From: Sinorhizobium sp. A49
Lineage (GTDB): Bacteria; Pseudomonadota; Alphaproteobacteria; Rhizobiales; Rhizobiaceae
Assembly: GCF_002002725.1 (NCBI RefSeq)
Contig: NZ_MUNW01000064.1
Location: 186,001-250,000, forward strand
Direction of reading: 5' to 3'
DNA length: 64,000 nucleotides
Positions 37,123-46,919 of the stretch are shown one piece after another. Position numbers and translations under genes: made by a program. The notes beneath the pieces were generated by a model. That model saw nothing but the letters and a program-made list of their open reading frames with translations. It made no database searches and was not told where the DNA came from. Each line of letters opens with the position of its first letter. Position 1 is the first letter of the stretch.

Positions 37123-38154
37123 ATGATGGATTTCGAAAGTTTTGAGGCTCAGGCACTTTCCAGGCCTCTCAACCAGACGGATAAGGCAGCGGCTGTTCTG
37201 CTGGCGATGGGCAAAACCGTCGCCGGAAAGCTGCTGAAGTTCTTCACCCAGAGCGAACTGCAGGCGATCATCGCCTCGGCGCAGTCGCTGCGGGCCATCC
37301 CTCCCCACGAGCTGGAAGCGCTGGTCAACGAATTCGAGGACCTCTTCACCGAGGGCGCGGGCCTCATGGACAACGCCAAGGCGATCGAGAGCATTCTCGA
37401 GGAAGGCCTGACGCCGGATGAAGTCGACGGCCTGCTCGGCCGCCGCGCCACCTTCCAGTCCTACGAAGCCAATATCTGGGACCGACTGCAGGAATGCGAC
37501 CCCGTCGCAGTCGCGCTGCAACTGGCCAAGGAACATCCGCAGACCATCGCCTATGTGCTGTCGATGATGCCTTCGAGCTTCGGCGCAAAGGTTCTGCTGC
37601 AGCTCTCCGAAGAGCAACGACCCGACATCCTGAAGCGCGCCGTCAACATGAAGGACGTCAGCCCCAAGGCTGCATCGATCATCGAGAATCGCGTCATGGA
37701 AATGATCGGCGAGATGGAAGCGGAGCGCAACTCCGCCGGCCCGACCAAGATCGCCGAGGTTATGAACGAGCTCGACAAGCCGCAGGTCGATACCCTGCTT
37801 GCCTCGCTCGAATCCCTCAGCACCGAATCGGCCAAGAAGGTTCGTCCGAAGATCTTCCTCTTCGACGACGTTCTCTACATGCCGCAGCGCAGCCGCGTTC
37901 AGCTCTTCAACGATGTCTCGACCGACATCATCACCATGGCGCTGCGTGGCTCGACCTCGGACCTGCGCGAATCGGTACTCGCCTCCATCGGCGCACGTCA
38001 GCGCCGCATGATCGAATCCGATCTCGCCATGGGCGACGCCGGTATCAACCCGCGCGATATCGCCATTGCCCGCCGCTCGATCACGCAGGAGGCGATCCGT
38101 CTCGCCGCCAGCGGTCAGCTGGAACTGAAGGACAAGGAAGCGCGGGCGGCCTGA
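37123..38154 (+). CDS. fliG: Flagellar switch protein FliG
   Basis: Predicted 343 residues. The N-terminal domain ('LNQTDKAAAVLLAMGKTVAGKLLKFF') binds FliF, the middle domain has 'PQTIAYVLSMMPSSFGAKVLLQL' (with an EHPQ-type motif), and the C-terminal torque domain has 'FDDVLYMPQRSRVQLF' and 'TDIITMALRGS'. It transmits torque from MotA. GAGGG precedes tandem ATGs at 37123 and 37126. Confidence 0.96.
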   Translation: MMDFESFEAQALSRPLNQTDKAAAVLLAMGKTVAGKLLKFFTQSELQAIIASAQSLRAIPPHELEALVNEFEDLFTEGAGLMDNAKAIESILEEGLTPDEVDGLLGRRATFQSYEANIWDRLQECDPVAVALQLAKEHPQTIAYVLSMMPSSFGAKVLLQLSEEQRPDILKRAVNMKDVSPKAASIIENRVMEMIGEMEAERNSAGPTKIAEVMNELDKPQVDTLLASLESLSTESAKKVRPKIFLFDDVLYMPQRSRVQLFNDVSTDIITMALRGSTSDLRESVLASIGARQRRMIESDLAMGDAGINPRDIAIARRSITQEAIRLAASGQLELKDKEARAA

Positions 38155-38258
38155 TCGCCCCCGGCGGCCGGGACCGCTTCCAGGCCGACCTTGTCGCGCT
38201 CTTCTGAACGCACGGCGCTCTGAAGACGGGCGCCAGCCAATCCCAATCGCAGAACGAT

Positions 38259-38283
38259 GACGCGGGTCCCTGGGGCCCGCGTC
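38259..38283 (+). terminator. Terminator-like hairpin between fliG and flhB
   Basis: An 8-base perfect stem (GACGCGGG / CCCGCGTC) with a 9-base loop, followed by TTTGCGT. It lies about 105 bases after fliG in the 279-base space before flhB. The T run is short, so partial termination or mRNA processing is more likely than a full stop. Confidence 0.5.
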
Positions 38284-38433
38284 TTTGCGTTGGCGGGATC
38301 GTCGAGCCGCATTTCCTGTTGACCCCGCATGATTGCCCCGGCGAGGCTCTTGTCTGGCTTGGTTTCCGGGTTCACTACAGGCAGCGCAAGATCAGCGCTG
38401 GCTTGTGAAACCGGTCGGGAGACTTCCTGTCGC

Positions 38434-39513
38434 ATGTCGGACGATCAGGATAAGGACAGTAAAACAGAGTCCCCGTCGGAGAAGAAGATCTCCGACGCCG
38501 CCGACAAGGGTAATCTGCCCTTCTCCCGCGAGGCGACAACCTTTGCCTCAACGGTGGCGATCTACATCTTTTTCGTCTTCTTCCTGGCCGATGGCGCCGG
38601 AACGGTCGCCGAGGCGCTCAAGGATATTTTCGAACAGCCCGAGGCCTGGCGGCTGAACAACGCCACCGATGTCGTCGCGCTGATGACGCACCTCGCCTGG
38701 AAGTCGACCGCACTGCTCATTCCTGCCTTCGTGCTGCTCATCGTCTTCGGCGTCGGCTCGTCGATCTTCCAGAACCTGCCGCGGCCGGTGCTCGATCGCA
38801 TCCAGCCAAAGATGAACCGGATCTCGCCGATGGCGGGCATGAAGCGCATCTTCGGCGTTCAGGGCTTGGTGGAATTCGGAAAGTCGCTCTTCAAGATCAT
38901 CGTCGTGTCGATCTTCGTCGTGCTGGTTCTCTGGAACGACTATTTCGCCACGCTCGACCTGATGTTCTCAGATCCGGTGACGATCTTTGCGACGATGACG
39001 TCCGATCTCAACCAGGTGATGATCGTCATCATGCTGGCGACCGCTGTCCTGGCGATCGCCGACATCTTCTGGTCCCGCCATCACTGGTACACCGAGCTGA
39101 TGATGACCAAGCAGGAAGTGAAGGAGGAGATGAAACAGGCGCAGGGTGACCCGATCGTCAAGTCGCGCCTGCGCTCCATGCAGCGCGATCGGGCGCGCAA
39201 GCGCATGATTTCATCCGTGCCGCGGGCGACGCTGGTGATCGCCAACCCGACTCACTATGCCGTCGCGCTGCGTTATGTTCGCGAAGAAAGCGACGCACCG
39301 GTCGTCGTTGCCCTCGGCCAGGACCTCGTCGCCCTGAAAATCCGTGAAATTGCTGAGAAAAACGGCATCCCCGTCTTCGAAGATCCGCCGCTTGCACGCT
39401 CCATGTTTGCACAAGTCTCGGTCGATAGTGTGATTCCACCCGTGTTTTACAAGGCAGTCGCCGAACTCATTCACAGGGTGCACGCGCAATCGCAACCAAA
39501 ACGGATGACGTAA
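38434..39513 (+). CDS. flhB: Flagellar export switch protein FlhB
   Basis: Predicted 359 residues from the ATG at 38434 (M-S-D-D-Q-D-K-D-S). It has the typical '[25 protein letters not shown]' opening, four membrane helices, and the cytoplasmic autocleavage site N-P-T-H in '[14 protein letters not shown]'. The site's presence means the protein can switch export from hook to filament substrates together with FliK. The open frame continues upstream to 38329 but the family N-terminus fixes the start. Confidence 0.96.
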   Translation: MSDDQDKDSKTESPSEKKISDAADKGNLPFSREATTFASTVAIYIFFVFFLADGAGTVAEALKDIFEQPEAWRLNNATDVVALMTHLAWKSTALLIPAFVLLIVFGVGSSIFQNLPRPVLDRIQPKMNRISPMAGMKRIFGVQGLVEFGKSLFKIIVVSIFVVLVLWNDYFATLDLMFSDPVTIFATMTSDLNQVMIVIMLATAVLAIADIFWSRHHWYTELMMTKQEVKEEMKQAQGDPIVKSRLRSMQRDRARKRMISSVPRATLVIANPTHYAVALRYVREESDAPVVVALGQDLVALKIREIAEKNGIPVFEDPPLARSMFAQVSVDSVIPPVFYKAVAELIHRVHAQSQPKRMT

Positions 39514-39518
39514 CGCCG

Positions 39519-39959
39519 ATGAAAAAGTGCGAATTCTCCGAGAGACGGGAACAATTAGTAGCCGAAGCGATCCGCCCAGTGGCGACCGAATTGCGTCTCA
39601 TCGACGCTGCGGACTTCATCGCTCTCCTGCGGTTCGAATCCTACGCCAGCCTCGCTGACCTCGTTGAATCGGCCGCCGAGCTGTACTTCCTGCCCGGGAC
39701 CGTCAATTTCGGTCTTGGCGGCAACTACAATCTCGACTGGGACAGCGAGCCGGAAATCGTCCTCGATCTCGAGCTCAAGCCGCGCGGCGTGACCATCTAT
39801 GTCCGGCTTTCTCTCGGCAACGAAACGGCCGGCATCGAGATCAGCCACATCACTTTCCAGAATCCGTCGGCAGACCCGGACGAGAACACGGCCTTTCTTG
39901 CAAAGAGCCTCGCGGAAGCGAAGTTCATAACGTCGTATCAGCTGCCTCTGGCGAGCTGA
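39519..39959 (+). CDS. Conserved protein of unknown function after flhB
   Basis: Predicted 146 residues, soluble, no signal. Pattern: N-terminal helices ('RREQLVAEAIRPVATELRLIDAADFIALLRFESYASLADLVESAAELYF') then a beta-rich part ('GTVNFGLGGNYNLDWDSEPEIVLDLELKPRGVTIYVRLSLG'). It lies 5 bases after flhB and ends 12 bases before the convergent visR gene. A homologue is in the same position in S. meliloti. I do not recognise a known domain. Confidence 0.8.
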   Translation: MKKCEFSERREQLVAEAIRPVATELRLIDAADFIALLRFESYASLADLVESAAELYFLPGTVNFGLGGNYNLDWDSEPEIVLDLELKPRGVTIYVRLSLGNETAGIEISHITFQNPSADPDENTAFLAKSLAEAKFITSYQLPLAS

Positions 39960-39971
39960 GCCGCTGTGCCT

Positions 39972-40715
39972 TCAGCTGATGTAGCCGAGGCGAATGGCCT
40001 TGGCGATCGCCTGGATACGATTGACCGAATCCAGCTTGGTCGTGGCGGCGCCGAGATAGGCATTCACGGTGTGGACGGAAAGCCCCATCCGCTCGGCGAT
40101 CTCCTCACTGATGTGGCCGTCGCCCGCCATCTGCAGGCAAGCGATCTCACGATCGCTGAGCGTCTCGGCTTGCACCATGCGTTTCTCGTCGGCAGCCAGA
40201 AGGTCGGTCATGATCGTGCAACTGCGACCGTGCAAGTCGACGACCTGCTCGGTCGTCGCGTCTACATAGCTGCCGGCGAAGACGACATATCCATTGCCCT
40301 GCGCACCGAGGCGCACGGGAAAGGCGATACCGGAATAGGGCAGCTTGCGCCCCTTGAGACGGTGGGCGAAGTGTCCGAACTCGGACATCTCCGCCGCCTG
40401 GTGTTCGCCTGAGCCATTCCAAAGCACGGGCAGCAGCGACGTATCGAGATGGGCCGTCAGTTCCTCGCCGTAGACGGTTATGAGATCGTGGGCATTCGCT
40501 TCCGAGGAAATGCCCCAATTGTCGAGCACGCAGGTCATCTTGCGCACCGCGCCCATCCCCTTGCTATTGAGGCGCAGGACGGCGAAATGCTTGGCGTTGA
40601 TCTGACGCTGCATCGCCTGCAACCGCGTGATCAGGGTCGCTGCGCGCGCCGCTCTGCTGCTGCGGCTGTGCCGCTGGTCGTCGTCGTTGCGTCCATTGGC
40701 GAGGAAATGGGTCAT
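39972..40715 (-). CDS. visR: VisR, LuxR-type master regulator of motility
   Basis: Predicted 247 residues. The C-terminal LuxR helix-turn-helix is clear ('LSDREIACLQMAGDGHISEEIAERMGLSVHTVNAYLGAATTKL'-type). The N-terminal part resembles a PAS/autoinducer-type ligand-binding fold, but no ligand is known. With VisN it forms the global activator at the top of the rhizobial flagellar cascade and acts through rem. visN ends 12 bases upstream, so the two are made together. Confidence 0.93.
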   Translation of the reverse strand: MTHFLANGRNDDDQRHSRSSRAARAATLITRLQAMQRQINAKHFAVLRLNSKGMGAVRKMTCVLDNWGISSEANAHDLITVYGEELTAHLDTSLLPVLWNGSGEHQAAEMSEFGHFAHRLKGRKLPYSGIAFPVRLGAQGNGYVVFAGSYVDATTEQVVDLHGRSCTIMTDLLAADEKRMVQAETLSDREIACLQMAGDGHISEEIAERMGLSVHTVNAYLGAATTKLDSVNRIQAIAKAIRLGYIS

Positions 40716-40727
40716 CAGTCTCGCCTC

Positions 40728-41468
40728 TCAGACCAGGTTGTTTCGGACGGCGTACGCAATCGCTTCGGAGCGGGTTCGCGTCGCCGTCTTTCGCATGACG
40801 CTGGTGATATAGTTGTTGATCGTGTTGCGGGAGATCCCGAGAATGACGGCGATCTCTTCGCTCGTCTTGCCCTCGGCGATCCAGAACAGGCACTCCAGTT
40901 CACGGTCGGTGAGTTCGAAGTCGCGGTCGTGCCGCACTTCAGCGCGCGTAGTGAAGCTCGCCAGGTATCCGGCAAGCAGGGTCACATCGCGCAGGTTCTC
41001 CTGCGAGAGGATCACATCCTCGGGAACGAGCAGCATCAACGAAAAGCGCAGCCGCCCGACATTGAAGGTGACCGCACAATATTCACGGCTGATGCCGCGT
41101 GGCAGGTCGATGTCGTCAGGCAGCGAATAGAACATTGGCTGCAGCACCGAGAGGCACTTTTCAAGCTCGGTCGTCTTGGCGTGAAGCCCGGTGACAATGC
41201 CCGAAAGGCGCCTGACGATATCGAACGGCCAATCCGAGCAGACGACGAAGTCGAGACCATTGTCTTGCGAGAGATCGTATCGTGCCAGGAGGTAATGGCT
41301 CGCGCCCACATACTCGGTCAGGGCGGCAAGCCCGCTTGCCAGATTGGCGCGCCCCGCCAGATCACTCAGCCGGCGGAACAACTGATCACGACTAAGCCCC
41401 CCGCCGCGTAGACGTGTCGACGCTGTCGGCAAAGGCCAGACAGTTATGTCCGCTTGCGAAATGTCCAT
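40728..41468 (-). CDS. visN: VisN, LuxR-type master regulator of motility
   Basis: Predicted 246 residues. The C-terminal HTH reads 'LTDRELECLFWIAEGKTSEEIAVILGISRNTINNYI'-like, with a sensing-type N-terminal domain. VisN and VisR act as a heterodimer in S. meliloti. An 839-base region without genes lies upstream, much more than elsewhere in the cluster, and presumably carries its control signals. Confidence 0.93.
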   Translation of the reverse strand: MDISQADITVWPLPTASTRLRGGGLSRDQLFRRLSDLAGRANLASGLAALTEYVGASHYLLARYDLSQDNGLDFVVCSDWPFDIVRRLSGIVTGLHAKTTELEKCLSVLQPMFYSLPDDIDLPRGISREYCAVTFNVGRLRFSLMLLVPEDVILSQENLRDVTLLAGYLASFTTRAEVRHDRDFELTDRELECLFWIAEGKTSEEIAVILGISRNTINNYITSVMRKTATRTRSEAIAYAVRNNLV

Positions 41469-42307
41469 GATGTCAGCCCCCGTGCCGGATTCACCGCCCT
41501 GGAACCTGTGCTTGCACTGTCGCCGCCGACAGCCGGCTCAAGCCGAATATCACCACCAGTCGCAATTCAGGACGCGAATCAACTGTTAAAAATGTACATC
41601 CGTCCTCAAAAAAAACCACCGCCATCTTCTCGCTATTTACTTCCCCCACCTTTCGTGAAACGATTCGCCAAGATGCCGCTTCGACATTTCCGGATCCCGG
41701 CATCCCGCAGCATGTGTTTTGACATAGCGTTGATATTTAAAAGAGTTTTTGCTTTCCAATTGCCCCTGCTCGGCTGCCGCATCGATTTCGCGCAGCGCCG
41801 GATGCAGTGCTGAGCACAATTCCAACGGAAATGTCGCTGCCCGGCGGAGTCGGGAGAATTGTCGAATAGACGCTTTTTTTACTTTGGAACAGCGCCTGTT
41901 GCGGAAATGCATCAGTCATTCGATCGAACAATTGAAGTCTTTCACTATATAAAAACAGAATACGACGCCGATTATTATCGCATATTCGAATTTATATTCC
42001 GGTTGATCTATGTATTGATCACGGCGGAAGCAGTAAACCAACCCGCCTTCCGCATGCCCGCGGCGACGACCGAATCTACAAATTAAGATCTCGTTAAAGT
42101 ATTACAATCGCGGGTCGCATTCATGACTCTGACGACGGCGTAACGATTCTTGCCGCGGACCCTGCGACAGAGCCCGGCAACCGCAGAGACTCGCACAATA
42201 TTTGCGCCGGACATGTTGGCATCCGCGCGGCATCCACATCACCACCGAAACGAAAAATCCCACCGAAGTGGCGGGATTTTCCTCTATCAGACGATTTCCG
42301 TGTGTAA
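41469..42307. other. Long AT-rich intergenic region upstream of visN
   Basis: This 839-base space, the largest in the window, lies between visN and the end of fliF. It is visibly richer in A and T (41600-41640 and 41920-42100 are striking) than its surroundings. It contains the fliF terminator at 42253-42280 but no convincing gene; a 75-codon plus-strand frame (41859-42086) has a TTG start and no supporting features. It most likely holds visN promoter and control sequence, possibly a small RNA. Confidence 0.5.
42253..42280 (-). terminator. Rho-independent terminator after fliF
   Basis: On the minus strand AAAATCCCGCC / GGTGGGATTTT forms a stem with one G-T pair around an ACTTC loop, ending in a T run, 28 bases after the fliF stop. 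It closes fliF transcription before the visN control region. Confidence 0.88.
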
Positions 42308-43984
42308 TCAGGCGGCTTTCTCGATCGCCCATTTGCGCAGGATCTTGGCGGCGCGCTCTTCGCTGATCTCGACCATGCGTGCAAGGCGCCTTTCCGGCCC
42401 TTCCTTGACGCGGCGGTTGAAGGCGCCGGCGTCTTCGCCCATGCTGAGAAGATCGTCGGTGCTGTCGAAGCCGAAGTCGGAACCGAAGCCATCCATGAGG
42501 GCGCCACCGGCACCTGCCGTGGCAGGGGAGAAATCGGGCAGCTCGAGGCCGGCGGACTCATTGGCGAGCTGGCCGGAGCTTCCACCAAGGCCAAGCTGGC
42601 GAGCCAGCGGCCGCATGCCCATCCAGACGACCAGGAAGGCGACGACGACGAAGGCGAGCGCATTGATGATGCCGCCGAGATTGCGCGTCAGCGTCTCCAT
42701 GATGCCAGGACCTGAGACGGCCTGGTCAAGCAATTGCGTCTCGACGAAATCCATGGCGTTCAATGTGACGACGTCGCCGCGGTTTGCATCGATGCCGGCG
42801 GCCGACGATACGATCTTCTGCATCTCCTGGAGATAGGCGTCGATCTTCGCCTGGTCGGCGGGTTCGCCGACCATGGCGGCAAGGCGGCCGCGGTTGACCA
42901 CGACGGCGATCGACAGGCGCTCGACCGTATAGCTGTTCTTTACGGTCGCGATCGTCTTGCTGTTGATTTCGTAGTTGGTCTGTTCTTCCTTCTTCTCGGC
43001 CTGGTCGTTCGACTGCGGGCCGGCGCCGCCGCGCGGGGCGGCCTGCGGAATGTTCTGCTGCACGGTCGCGGCATTGTCTGGCTGCTGCTGGCTGGACTTC
43101 TGCTCTTCCTTGGTCACGCGGGTGGAGCGTTCGACACGCGATTCCGGGTCGAACATCGTCTCCTGGATCTGTTGCGTGTCAGTGTTGAGGCGTGCCGTGA
43201 CGCTGGTGCGGAAGTTGTCCATGCCGAGGAATGGAGCGAGCGCATTGTCGATCTTCTTCTCAAGCTCGGTCTGGACGTTCTGAACCACACCCAGAGACTG
43301 GTTGAGGGCGCTGTTGGCCGGATCGTCGCCCGAAGCGAGAAGCTGACCGGTCGAATCGAGAATGGTGACGTCATCGACATCGAGCCCCGGTACGGACGAG
43401 GCGACGAGATGGCGGATGGAGGCTGCGGCGCTGCGACCGACCGTGGCGCTGGCGCGGATCATCACCGAGGCGGTCGGGTTCTGGTCAGCCTTACGGAAGC
43501 TGCCGCGCTCCGGCATGACGATGTGGACGCGGGCGGCGGCGATACCGGAGATCTGCTGGATGGTGCGTCCGATTTCGCCTTCAAGCGCGCGAACCCGGGT
43601 GACTTCCTGCATGAAGGAGGTCAGGCCGAGCGAGCCAACATTGTCGAAGAGTTCATAGCCGGCATTGGCGCTGCTCGGCAGACCGCGCTCGGCGAGCAGC
43701 AAACGGGACTTGCCGGTCATGCCGACGGGAACCTGGATGCTGCCACCATCGGCACCGACGTTGAAGTCGATATTGGCCTCTGCGAGCGCAATGCTGATTT
43801 GTGTGACATCGCTTCGCTCAAGCCCGACATAGAGCGTCTCGAACGATGGTCTGTTGACGTAGATACCGGCCCCCAGGACCATGCCGACAGCAATAATGCC
43901 GGCGGCGGCCAGCGCTATCAGCTTGCCTTGCCCCAGCCCGGCGAGGTTCTTCGTGAACATCGAAAATTGATTCAACAGACTCAT
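42308..43984 (-). CDS. fliF: MS-ring protein FliF
   Basis: Predicted 558 residues. It has an N-terminal membrane helix ('GKLIALAAAGIIAVGMVLGAGIYV'), ring-building motifs ('GLPSSANAGYELFD', 'RTIQQISGIAAARVHIVMPE'), a second membrane helix near residue 455 ('LGGIINALAFVVVAFLVVWM') and a C-terminal FliG-binding tail ('RRLARMVEISEERAAKILRKWA'). It is the base on which the motor and export gate assemble. It is separated from cheT by 471 bases and from visN by its own terminator, so it is probably transcribed alone. Confidence 0.96.
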   Translation of the reverse strand: MSLLNQFSMFTKNLAGLGQGKLIALAAAGIIAVGMVLGAGIYVNRPSFETLYVGLERSDVTQISIALAEANIDFNVGADGGSIQVPVGMTGKSRLLLAERGLPSSANAGYELFDNVGSLGLTSFMQEVTRVRALEGEIGRTIQQISGIAAARVHIVMPERGSFRKADQNPTASVMIRASATVGRSAAASIRHLVASSVPGLDVDDVTILDSTGQLLASGDDPANSALNQSLGVVQNVQTELEKKIDNALAPFLGMDNFRTSVTARLNTDTQQIQETMFDPESRVERSTRVTKEEQKSSQQQPDNAATVQQNIPQAAPRGGAGPQSNDQAEKKEEQTNYEINSKTIATVKNSYTVERLSIAVVVNRGRLAAMVGEPADQAKIDAYLQEMQKIVSSAAGIDANRGDVVTLNAMDFVETQLLDQAVSGPGIMETLTRNLGGIINALAFVVVAFLVVWMGMRPLARQLGLGGSSGQLANESAGLELPDFSPATAGAGGALMDGFGSDFGFDSTDDLLSMGEDAGAFNRRVKEGPERRLARMVEISEERAAKILRKWAIEKAA

Positions 43985-44455
43985 TCTGTTTCCGCACCCA
44001 GTATCGCAGGACGTTCAAGCCGGTCATCCGACGAGCGCCCTGCGCAGTTCCAACATTCGGGTTTGATGGGGGTCGTGTGCCCCGTAACGGCGTCCAATAC
44101 ACACGAATCCATCAGCCTCGATCGGGACCGTAGGAAACGAAACTTGTGCGAACTTGGCTTTTGCCGACAGCTTCGGCGAATTCCGGGGATATTGCTGAAC
44201 AGAAATCAGGCTGCATCGGCGATCGATGCGGCCTCGATCGCCAGAGCGCCTGCGCCTTGAACGGAGACGGGGAAACGCTCTATCTCTTTGTTTTTCGCAT
44301 ATCCTGGTGGAAAGCCGCCTCGCGCGCTTCCTGGAAATGCTCTTGAGCATCCCGCCTTCGACTGGATCACCGAAGGCGGATAATACCGAATCTCCATGCG
44401 CTCGGATCAAAGTGGCGGAGCGCCCCTTGGCGCGTTCTTCTGGACGCACGGCGAC
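43985..44455. other. Intergenic region between cheT and fliF
   Basis: These 471 bases hold no convincing gene. The che operon probably ends here: on the minus strand a 9-base perfect stem (44352-44379) is followed at once by ATGCTC-AA-GAGCAT (44338-44351). The rest should contain the fliF promoter, with GGAAACAG before its ATG. Confidence 0.5.
44338..44379 (-). terminator. Possible end of the che operon: two adjacent hairpins
   Basis: CCGCCTTCG / CGAAGGCGG with a 10-base loop, followed on the minus strand by the short palindrome ATGCTCAAGAGCAT and TTTCC. It is about 77 bases after cheT. The T run is poor, so this may be a processing or Rho-type end. Confidence 0.4.
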
Positions 44456-44848
44456 CTAGAACGCTTCGAAGTCGCCCGCTGCTTTGGTCAACGGCTGAGA
44501 ATGGCCGTGACGCAACATGCCGTTGCCCAGCGCCTTCTTCATGTCGGCGAGCTTGACCAGATTGACGGCCGTGGTCACGTCGACGAGGCAGCTCTCGGGG
44601 ATCGCCGCTGTGATCGTATCGATGAACTCGGCCAGGCCACGGGTCTTCTGCACGGCCAGATCGATGCCCTGCAGCATCATCATCTCGTCTGGGCTGTCCA
44701 GCGCCGAGGCACCTTGACAACCGAGCAGCTGCGGCTCGATCCGTTCGATGAGATAGGCGACGTCGTGAAGTTCGGTGACCACACGCATCAGCACCTCGGG
44801 CAGTGATTCTTCCACGTGCGGCATGTGGCCCTGGTAGTCAGTCTGCAT
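44456..44848 (-). CDS. cheT: CheT, small chemotaxis protein with a CheZ-like motif
   Basis: Predicted 130 residues, all helical. Near the middle 'GIDLAVQKTRGLAEFID' contains D-x-x-x-Q, the arrangement of the catalytic residues in the CheY-P phosphatase CheZ. It is the last gene of the che operon, as CheT is in S. meliloti, where it has been linked to signal termination. A hairpin in the 72-base space after cheD could lower its expression. Confidence 0.85.
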   Translation of the reverse strand: MQTDYQGHMPHVEESLPEVLMRVVTELHDVAYLIERIEPQLLGCQGASALDSPDEMMMLQGIDLAVQKTRGLAEFIDTITAAIPESCLVDVTTAVNLVKLADMKKALGNGMLRHGHSQPLTKAAGDFEAF

Positions 44849-44897
44849 TGTCGATTCTCACGTGGTTTTACTGGTGATAGTGCAGGCGTATGACCCG

Positions 44898-44919
44898 CCT
44901 GCGGGAAAACCCCCGCAGG
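44898..44919 (-). promoter_or_regulatory. Stem-loop between cheD and cheT
   Basis: CCTGCGGG / CCCGCAGG, a perfect 8-base stem with loop AAAACC (GGTTTT on the minus strand), starting 2 bases after the cheD stop. No T run follows. It may limit read-through into cheT or stabilise the upstream mRNA. Confidence 0.55.
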
Positions 44920-44920
44920 T

Positions 44921-45475
44921 TCAGAAGAATTCGATGGAGCTTTCGACCGGACGCGGTGCGAGCACCGGACGCTCTTCCAGCTGGACGGTGCGCTGGGTTT
45001 CCACGCCTGTCAGTGCGTACTGACGGGCGCGTCCCGACGACGGCCAGTATTCGAGCTTGCGACCGTGTTCGCCGCCGGTGCTCTCACCGACGATGCGAAT
45101 GCCTTCGTCGAGCAGGAACTGGCGGGCAAAGGCGGCGTTCTGTTCGCCGACATTCGAGAACCGCGCGATCGTCTTGGCACCGCCGAAGATCTTGGCTTCG
45201 AGCCGATCGCGGCGAGCGCCCTGCTTCAAAAGGCCGTTGATCAACAGCTCCATGAGATGAACACCGTAGCGGGTAGCGTCGCCGCCGGAAGCGGGCGATG
45301 ACGCCGATCCCGGCAGCAGGAAATGATTCATGCCGCCGACTCCGACCACGGGATCGCGCATGCAGGCCGCCACGCAGGAACCGAGAATGGTCGACAACAC
45401 CACATTGGGATCGTTGAAGACCTTGTACTCGCCCTGGATGACATGCACGCGCTTACCGACGGCTTCCATGTTCAT
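44921..45475 (-). CDS. cheD: Chemoreceptor glutamine deamidase CheD
   Basis: Predicted 184 residues. The catalytic cysteine is in '[15 protein letters not shown]', the histidine in 'GGMNHFLLP', and a Thr/Ser-containing strand follows ('[19 protein letters not shown]'). It deamidates receptor glutamines and in some species helps CheC. The start overlaps the cheY2 stop (ATGA). Confidence 0.95.
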   Translation of the reverse strand: MNMEAVGKRVHVIQGEYKVFNDPNVVLSTILGSCVAACMRDPVVGVGGMNHFLLPGSASSPASGGDATRYGVHLMELLINGLLKQGARRDRLEAKIFGGAKTIARFSNVGEQNAAFARQFLLDEGIRIVGESTGGEHGRKLEYWPSSGRARQYALTGVETQRTVQLEERPVLAPRPVESSIEFF

Positions 45476-45861
45476 TTCAGTGCCCCAAATACGGCTTCGA
45501 TGGCGGCCTTCATCTTTTCGATGGTGAACGGCTTGGCCAGCACGTTGTTCGCCCCGAGTGCGGCCGCCTTCTGGACCAGCGCGCGGTCGCCCTGCGCCGT
45601 CAGGATGATGAATGCGGCCTTCTTCGTTGCCGGATTGGAGCGCACGGCCTGGAGCAGGCCAAGGCCGTCCATCTTCGGCATGTTGAAGTCGGAGATGACG
45701 AGGTGATGCGGGTTCTGGGCCATGATCTTCATGCCCTGTTCCCCGTCACCTGCAGCGGTGATCTGCTTGAAGCCCAGCTGCTGCAAGGCGTCGCCCAGAA
45801 GCAGGCGGCTCGTGACCTGATCGTCGACGATCAGTACTTTTATTTTTTCGGCGATGGACAT
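45472..45861 (-). CDS. cheY2: Response regulator CheY2
   Basis: Predicted 129 residues, a single receiver domain: acidic pair in '[11 protein letters not shown]', phospho-acceptor Asp in '[18 protein letters not shown]', Thr in 'FIILTAQGD', and the Lys in '[12 protein letters not shown]'. In S. meliloti CheY2-P is the main signal that slows the motor. It overlaps cheB (TAATG) and cheD (ATGA). Confidence 0.94.
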   Translation of the reverse strand: MSIAEKIKVLIVDDQVTSRLLLGDALQQLGFKQITAAGDGEQGMKIMAQNPHHLVISDFNMPKMDGLGLLQAVRSNPATKKAAFIILTAQGDRALVQKAAALGANNVLAKPFTIEKMKAAIEAVFGALK

Positions 45862-46919
45862 TATTCGCTTCCTTCCTTCCGGAGCGCCGCTGTCTTCAGG
45901 ATCTCTTCCCCGATGGAACCGAGGGGGAGCTGCGTTTCGACGGCACCCAATTCATATGCAACTCTCGGCATGCCGTAGACGACACATGTCTTTTCGTTTT
46001 GGCCGAAGGTCTTTGCTCCGGCATGCCGCATTTTCAGGAGACCGGATGCGCCGTCACGGCCCATGCCGGTCAGAATGACGCCGATCGCATTGCGACCGGC
46101 AAGTTCGGCGACCGAATCGAACAGCACATCGACCGAAGGACGATGACCGTTGACGGGATCGCGGTCGACCAGACGGCAGCAGGGCGCCGTCGGATTGGCG
46201 ACCTGAAGGTGGCGCTCGCCACCCGGAGCCAGATAGACCTTGCCGATTTCCAGCCGCGCGCCATCGGTTGCTTCCTGCACCGTTGGTGCGCACAGGCGAT
46301 TGAGCCGTTCGGCGAAGCTCTTGGTGAAGGTGTGCGGCATGTGCTGCGTGATCACCGTCGGTGGGCAGTTCGCCGGGAACTTCTGCAGGACGGTGATCAG
46401 CGCCTCGACGCCGCCGGTGGAAGCGCCGATCGCGATGATCTTGCGGCCTGCCCGATAGTCGGAGGCACCATTGGCATTGGCTGCGGCAGGTGCTGCCGTC
46501 TTGTTGCCGGTGATGATGAACTTGCGCTGCGAGCGGGCGGCCGCCTTCACCTTGTCGACGAGACCGGCAAAAGGATTGGGATCGCCCGGAAGCGGCTTTC
46601 CAACACAATCGAACGCACCGATTTCAAGTGCTGCAATCGTCGCCTCGGCGCCCTTGTGGGTGAGTGTCGAGACCATGATGACCGGCATTGGTCGCAGGCG
46701 CATGATCTTGTCGAGGAACTCCAGCCCGTTCATGTTCGGCATCTCGATGTCGAGGGTCACGACATCGGGATCGAGCTGCTTGATCGCCTGGCGCGCTTCC
46801 ATCGCGTCGGCTGCCTGGCCGACGACGGTGACGCCCGGATCGGAATTGAGAACTGCCGTGATCAGGCCACGCATGGTGGCTGAGTCATCGACGACGAGAA
46901 CGCGAGCGGGTGCGGTCAT
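45861..46919 (-). CDS. cheB: Chemoreceptor methylesterase CheB
   Basis: Predicted 352 residues: receiver domain with Asp in '[17 protein letters not shown]', a linker, then the esterase domain with the catalytic Ser in '[13 protein letters not shown]', His in '[17 protein letters not shown]', and Asp in '[14 protein letters not shown]'. The ATG at 46917-46919 overlaps the cheR stop; the frame is open further upstream within cheR but the receiver N-terminus fixes the start. Confidence 0.96.
   Translation of the reverse strand: MTAPARVLVVDDSATMRGLITAVLNSDPGVTVVGQAADAMEARQAIKQLDPDVVTLDIEMPNMNGLEFLDKIMRLRPMPVIMVSTLTHKGAEATIAALEIGAFDCVGKPLPGDPNPFAGLVDKVKAAARSQRKFIITGNKTAAPAAANANGASDYRAGRKIIAIGASTGGVEALITVLQKFPANCPPTVITQHMPHTFTKSFAERLNRLCAPTVQEATDGARLEIGKVYLAPGGERHLQVANPTAPCCRLVDRDPVNGHRPSVDVLFDSVAELAGRNAIGVILTGMGRDGASGLLKMRHAGAKTFGQNEKTCVVYGMPRVAYELGAVETQLPLGSIGEEILKTAALRKEGSE

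Noticed and set aside
41859-42086. 75-codon plus-strand frame in the AT-rich gap before visN
   Set aside because: TTG start, no ribosome site and no recognisable features; better left as intergenic.
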